Positions 61,301 through 64,000 of a stretch of DNA of 64,000 bases are shown here, one piece after another. Location of the stretch: assembly GCF_016862915.1 (NCBI RefSeq), contig NZ_BONW01000051.1, positions 1-64,000 of the forward strand, in the 5' to 3' direction. Below the pieces are notes generated by a model. The model was not told the DNA's origin and did no database searches. It was given only the letters and a program-made list of their open reading frames with translations. The first letter of the stretch is position 1. Every line of letters starts with the position of its first letter. The stretch comes from Plantactinospora endophytica (GTDB lineage: Bacteria > Actinomycetota > Actinomycetes > Mycobacteriales > Micromonosporaceae). Both the position numbers and the translations under genes were made by a program.

Positions 61301-63108
61301 TCGACGTCGAGCTGGTCTTCGACACCGACCTGTTCGACCGGGACCGGATCGAGGTCCTAGCCGCGCACTGCCGGCAGGTGTATAAGGCCGCTGCCGAAGC
61401 TCCGGACGAACCGGTCGGGTTGGCCGCTCACCCGCCGAGACCGCCGCTTCCGGCAGTGGGACGGCCGGCGGTCCCGACCGTCGCCGAGCAGTTGACCAGG
61501 GCGACGCGGGCCTGTCCGGACCTGCCGGCGCTGGTGTACGGCGACCGCGTCTGGACCTACCGGGAACTGCACGACGAGGTAGCGGCACGACCGCCGCACG
61601 GGTTCGGCTATCCGGCAGACCGGGACCCGGCCCTGGTACTCACCGTCCTGGCGGCGTTGACCGCGGGTGTCCCGTTCGCCCTCCTGGACCGCGCCCAGCC
61701 GGCGGACCGGCTGCGGCGGATGCGGCGACGGCTTGAGATCGACGCCGCCACCCTTCCGAACACGACCGCGTACGTCGCCTTCACATCCGGCACGTCCGGC
61801 GAGCCCCAGGGCGTGATCGCCGGCCAGGCACCGCTCGCCGCGTTCGTCGCCCGGCACCGCGCCGAACACGGCATCGGCCCCGGGGACCGGTTCGCACTGC
61901 TGGCCGGCATCGGGCACGACCCACTGCTCCGGGAGATCCTCGTCGCCCTGACCAGCGGCGCCACCCTGTACGTCCCCGAGCCCGGCACGACCGTCGACCC
62001 TGGCCGACTGGTCCGCTGGCTGGCCGCGCGGCGCATCACCGTGCTGTACCCGACCCCGGCCACCGGCCGGTTGTACGCGGGCGCGGCGCAGACGGCGCGG
62101 CTGTCGCTGCCGGACGTCCGCCTGGTCGGGTTCGGCGGCGCCCCGTCGACAGCGGCGGACGTACCCGTCGTCCGGCGGCTGTTTCCCCGTGCCCGGCTAC
62201 AGTCCTACTACGGTGCGACGGAGACCCCTCAGGTCGTCAGCGTCGTCGAGCTGGTGCCGGCGGACCCGGCCGACCTGGGAGGGCACGGCCCCGCCGACGG
62301 CCGAGACGAGCGCGGACCGCTCGGCACGCTGCTCGGCACCGGCCACGGCGACGCGGACCTGCTCGTCGTGGACCGTGACGGCCGTCCGGCTCCGGTCAAC
62401 GCGCTCGGTGAGGTGGTGGTCCGCAGCCCACACCTCGCGCTGGGCTACCTCGGCGCCGGACCCGCCACACAGCGGTTCCGTCGCGACCCGGGCGACGACC
62501 CGGCGGTGCGCCGGTACCACACCGGCGACCTCGGCTGCCGCCGTCCGGACGGCCGGATCGAGTTCCGTGGCCGGACCGACCGACAACTCAACCTCGCCGG
62601 TCTGCGCGCCGAGCCCGGCGAGATCGAGCACCTGGCACGAACACATCCGGAAGTACGGGAGTGTCTGGTCATCGGCCCCGGAGAACACTCGGCGGAGGCA
62701 CTCACCGCCTACATCCAGCCGGCCACGCCGACGCTGACCGAGGCGGCCGTACGCGCGCACCTCGCCGCCGTACTGCCACCGCTGCTGGTTCCGGCCGACG
62801 TGATCCTCGTGGACGCGATCCCGCTGACGGCGAACGGCAAACTCGACCCGCGACGGCTCCCGCCGCGCCGCCGCACCCGCACGGTGCACACGGACCTCGC
62901 CGGGCCGGTGGCGGCGATCTGGGCCGCTGCCCTCGGCGAGCAACCGGCGCCGGACGTCAACTTCTTCGACGCCGGCGGCACGTCGGTCACCCTGCTGCTG
63001 GTGCAGGATCACCTGAAACGGCTGCTCGGACGCACGGTGCCGCTCGCCCTGCTCTTCGCCCACCCGACCGTGCGAAGCATGGCCGCCGCCCTCACCGCCG
63101 ACCCCTAG
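58348..63108 (+). CDS. NRPS, A-T-C-A-T
   Basis: 1586 residues. A1 (about 10-500): [14 protein letters not shown] (A3), [15 protein letters not shown] (A4), [12 protein letters not shown] (A5), [20 protein letters not shown] (A7-A8), [10 protein letters not shown] (A10 Lys). T1: [13 protein letters not shown], Ser548. C (about 590-1035): HHLFTDGWS (His732-His733-Asp737, HHxxxDG intact) and [9 protein letters not shown]. A2 (about 1045-1490): [13 protein letters not shown], the odd A4 [44 protein letters not shown] and [10 protein letters not shown]. T2: [12 protein letters not shown], Ser1546. A1 lacks a leading C domain, so it may load the starter or accept from the PKS. The extracted A1 pocket residues (D-V-Y-Y-L-G-G-V-C) match no code I can assign. 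There is no TE or reductase. Confidence 0.93.
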   Translation: [1586 protein letters not shown]

Positions 63109-63213
63109 CCCGCCCCGTTCGCCGGCTACCCTTGGTCGGGGTGCTCACCGCCGATCCTCAGCCCGCCGACCTGCGCTTGGCCGCGCCGGGCGCCATCGAC
63201 GAGGAGCGGGCCC
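63109..63213. other. Spacer between convergent NRPS genes with short imperfect repeats
   Basis: The segment CTCACCGCCGA plus CC and AGCCCGCC occurs at 63091-63114 (end of the NRPS gene) and again at 63144-63167 with three mismatches; a third partial copy starts at 63213. No clear hairpin terminator. Confidence 0.35.
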
Positions 63214-64000
63214 TCACCGCTGATCCTTCGTTGGGCCCCGACCCCGGCCCGCGCCCTCGCCTGCGGCGAGCCGGCGCAGGGCGTCGCGGCAGCCGGCAGC
63301 GAGTGCCTCGATCGTGACGCCACGGTGCAGATTGCGGCTGTACCCGAACTGCAGCGTCAGCGCACCATCCACGAGCGACGCGAAGACGGAGACGGGCCAC
63401 GACCGCAGTGCGCGAGGGCTACGGACCCGCAGCGGCCGACCGGCGGGCGTCCCGCTCGCCACGGGAGCCCGGTCCACCACGCCGACGTAGTTGAAGGACA
63501 GCCCGGCCGGGGAGGCCGGCACCGACGGGGCACCGGCCGGCGGGTAGCGCAGCAGCCCGTACGACAGGCCGTGGTGTGGCACGTCGCGCCACCGCTCGCC
63601 GGTCTCCGCGACCGTGTCGGCGACGTCCGCTCCCGGCGGCACCGGCACCCGCAACGGGAAGATGGCGGTGAACCAGCCGAGCGTCCGGCTGACGTCGAGC
63701 GACGGGTCCGCCGGCCGGCGCCCGTGGTCGAGCACGTCAACGACGACGTCACCACGGCCGGCTCGGTCACCGACGGTCCAGAGCAACGCGCCGAGCGCCA
63801 CCTCGGCGAGCCGACCGGAGAACCGGGTGCCGAGCGTCGTGGTGCTGGCCGCGTCGAGGTGTGCGAACGCAAACGCCACCGAGCCCTCCTCGGCCGGCCC
63901 GGTCGAGTGGTCGACATCGACGGTGACCGCACCGGGGGCGGTCGCCGCCATCCAGTACGGCACGGCGGCGCGCACGGCGGGACTCGTCGCGTACCGGGCC
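63214..64000 (-). CDS. NRPS condensation/epimerisation-type domain protein, 3' part (runs off the window)
   Basis: About 262 residues to the window edge, with no start inside. It resembles the second half of a condensation-superfamily domain: ATSPAVRAAVPYW, VVVDVLDHGRRPADPSLDVS, RTLGWFTAIFPLRVPV (the SRTVGWFT-type motif of epimerisation and related C domains), GLSYGLLRYPPAG, LSFNYVGVVD (family FNYLG) and LQFGYSRNLHRGVTIEALAA. The catalytic HHxxxDG would be further upstream, outside the window. Strand is opposite to the main operon, so it belongs to another transcript of the same cluster, probably a longer NRPS or a stand-alone domain. Confidence 0.8.
   Translation of the reverse strand, partial: ARYATSPAVRAAVPYWMAATAPGAVTVDVDHSTGPAEEGSVAFAFAHLDAASTTTLGTRFSGRLAEVALGALLWTVGDRAGRGDVVVDVLDHGRRPADPSLDVSRTLGWFTAIFPLRVPVPPGADVADTVAETGERWRDVPHHGLSYGLLRYPPAGAPSVPASPAGLSFNYVGVVDRAPVASGTPAGRPLRVRSPRALRSWPVSVFASLVDGALTLQFGYSRNLHRGVTIEALAAGCRDALRRLAAGEGAGRGRGPTKDQR

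Noticed and set aside
1-64000. tRNA, rRNA or CRISPR features
   Set aside because: No cloverleaf, rRNA-like stretch or regularly spaced repeat was recognised by reading; a covariance-model scan could still find a small RNA.

Overview
The window is high-GC actinobacterial DNA. GTG/TTG starts, ATGA start-stop overlaps, SARP, ROK and AfsR-type regulators and type I PKS/NRPS genes suggest a filamentous actinomycete, most likely Micromonosporaceae. That placement rests on gene style only. No rRNA, tRNA or CRISPR array was recognised.

The first 10 kb is a graveyard of mobile DNA around a few live genes. It holds an N-truncated ISL3 transposase, a MarR repressor with a divergent quinone-reductase-like gene and twin operators, remnants of a tyrosine recombinase and of IS5, IS256, IS4 and ISL3 elements, and broken lectin, LamG, peptidoglycan-binding and HEAT genes. 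A small ArsR/SRPBCC/SnoaL operon sits inside it. A second decayed integrase lies at 10.6-11.4 kb.

From 11.5 to 19 kb there is a secreted polysaccharide-degradation locus: a large beta-helix protein, a ROK regulator and two secreted CE1-like esterases. From 19 to 24.8 kb come a two-component system, a membrane protein, a methyltransferase and a TetR/RidA pair. From 24.8 to 30.5 kb decay dominates (YciI, TerC, P-type ATPase and an IS3-type transposase), with an apparently intact half-size MFS protein and a GNAT enzyme.

From 30.5 to 36.6 kb lie an OmpA-like lipoprotein coupled to a small upstream gene, a long SARP/NB-ARC/TPR regulator and a secreted trypsin-like protease. From 37 to 45.3 kb an intact ECF41-type sigma factor is accompanied by two further damaged ECF genes, two truncated FAD oxidoreductases and two DoxX proteins. 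A TetR-regulated aromatic-type FAD monooxygenase lies in the middle.

From 45.4 kb to the end is a hybrid biosynthetic locus. An amidohydrolase/decarboxylase and a TetR gene precede a seven-gene plus-strand operon: an ABC exporter (ATPase and two permeases), a one-module PKS with domain order KS-AT-KR-DH-ACP, a LanB-like tRNA-Glu-dependent glutamylation-domain protein, a type II thioesterase and an A-T-C-A-T NRPS. Six of the seven genes overlap a neighbour; the PKS is separated by 32 bp from the permease before it. A condensation-domain protein runs in from the right edge on the other strand. The LanB-like protein has no visible elimination domain or precursor peptide, and it sits exactly between the PKS and NRPS genes. 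That makes this the most unusual system in the window. An ECF41-type promoter motif (TGTCACA-N16-CGTC) lies about 120 bp upstream of the operon and could link it to the sigma factor 10 kb away.
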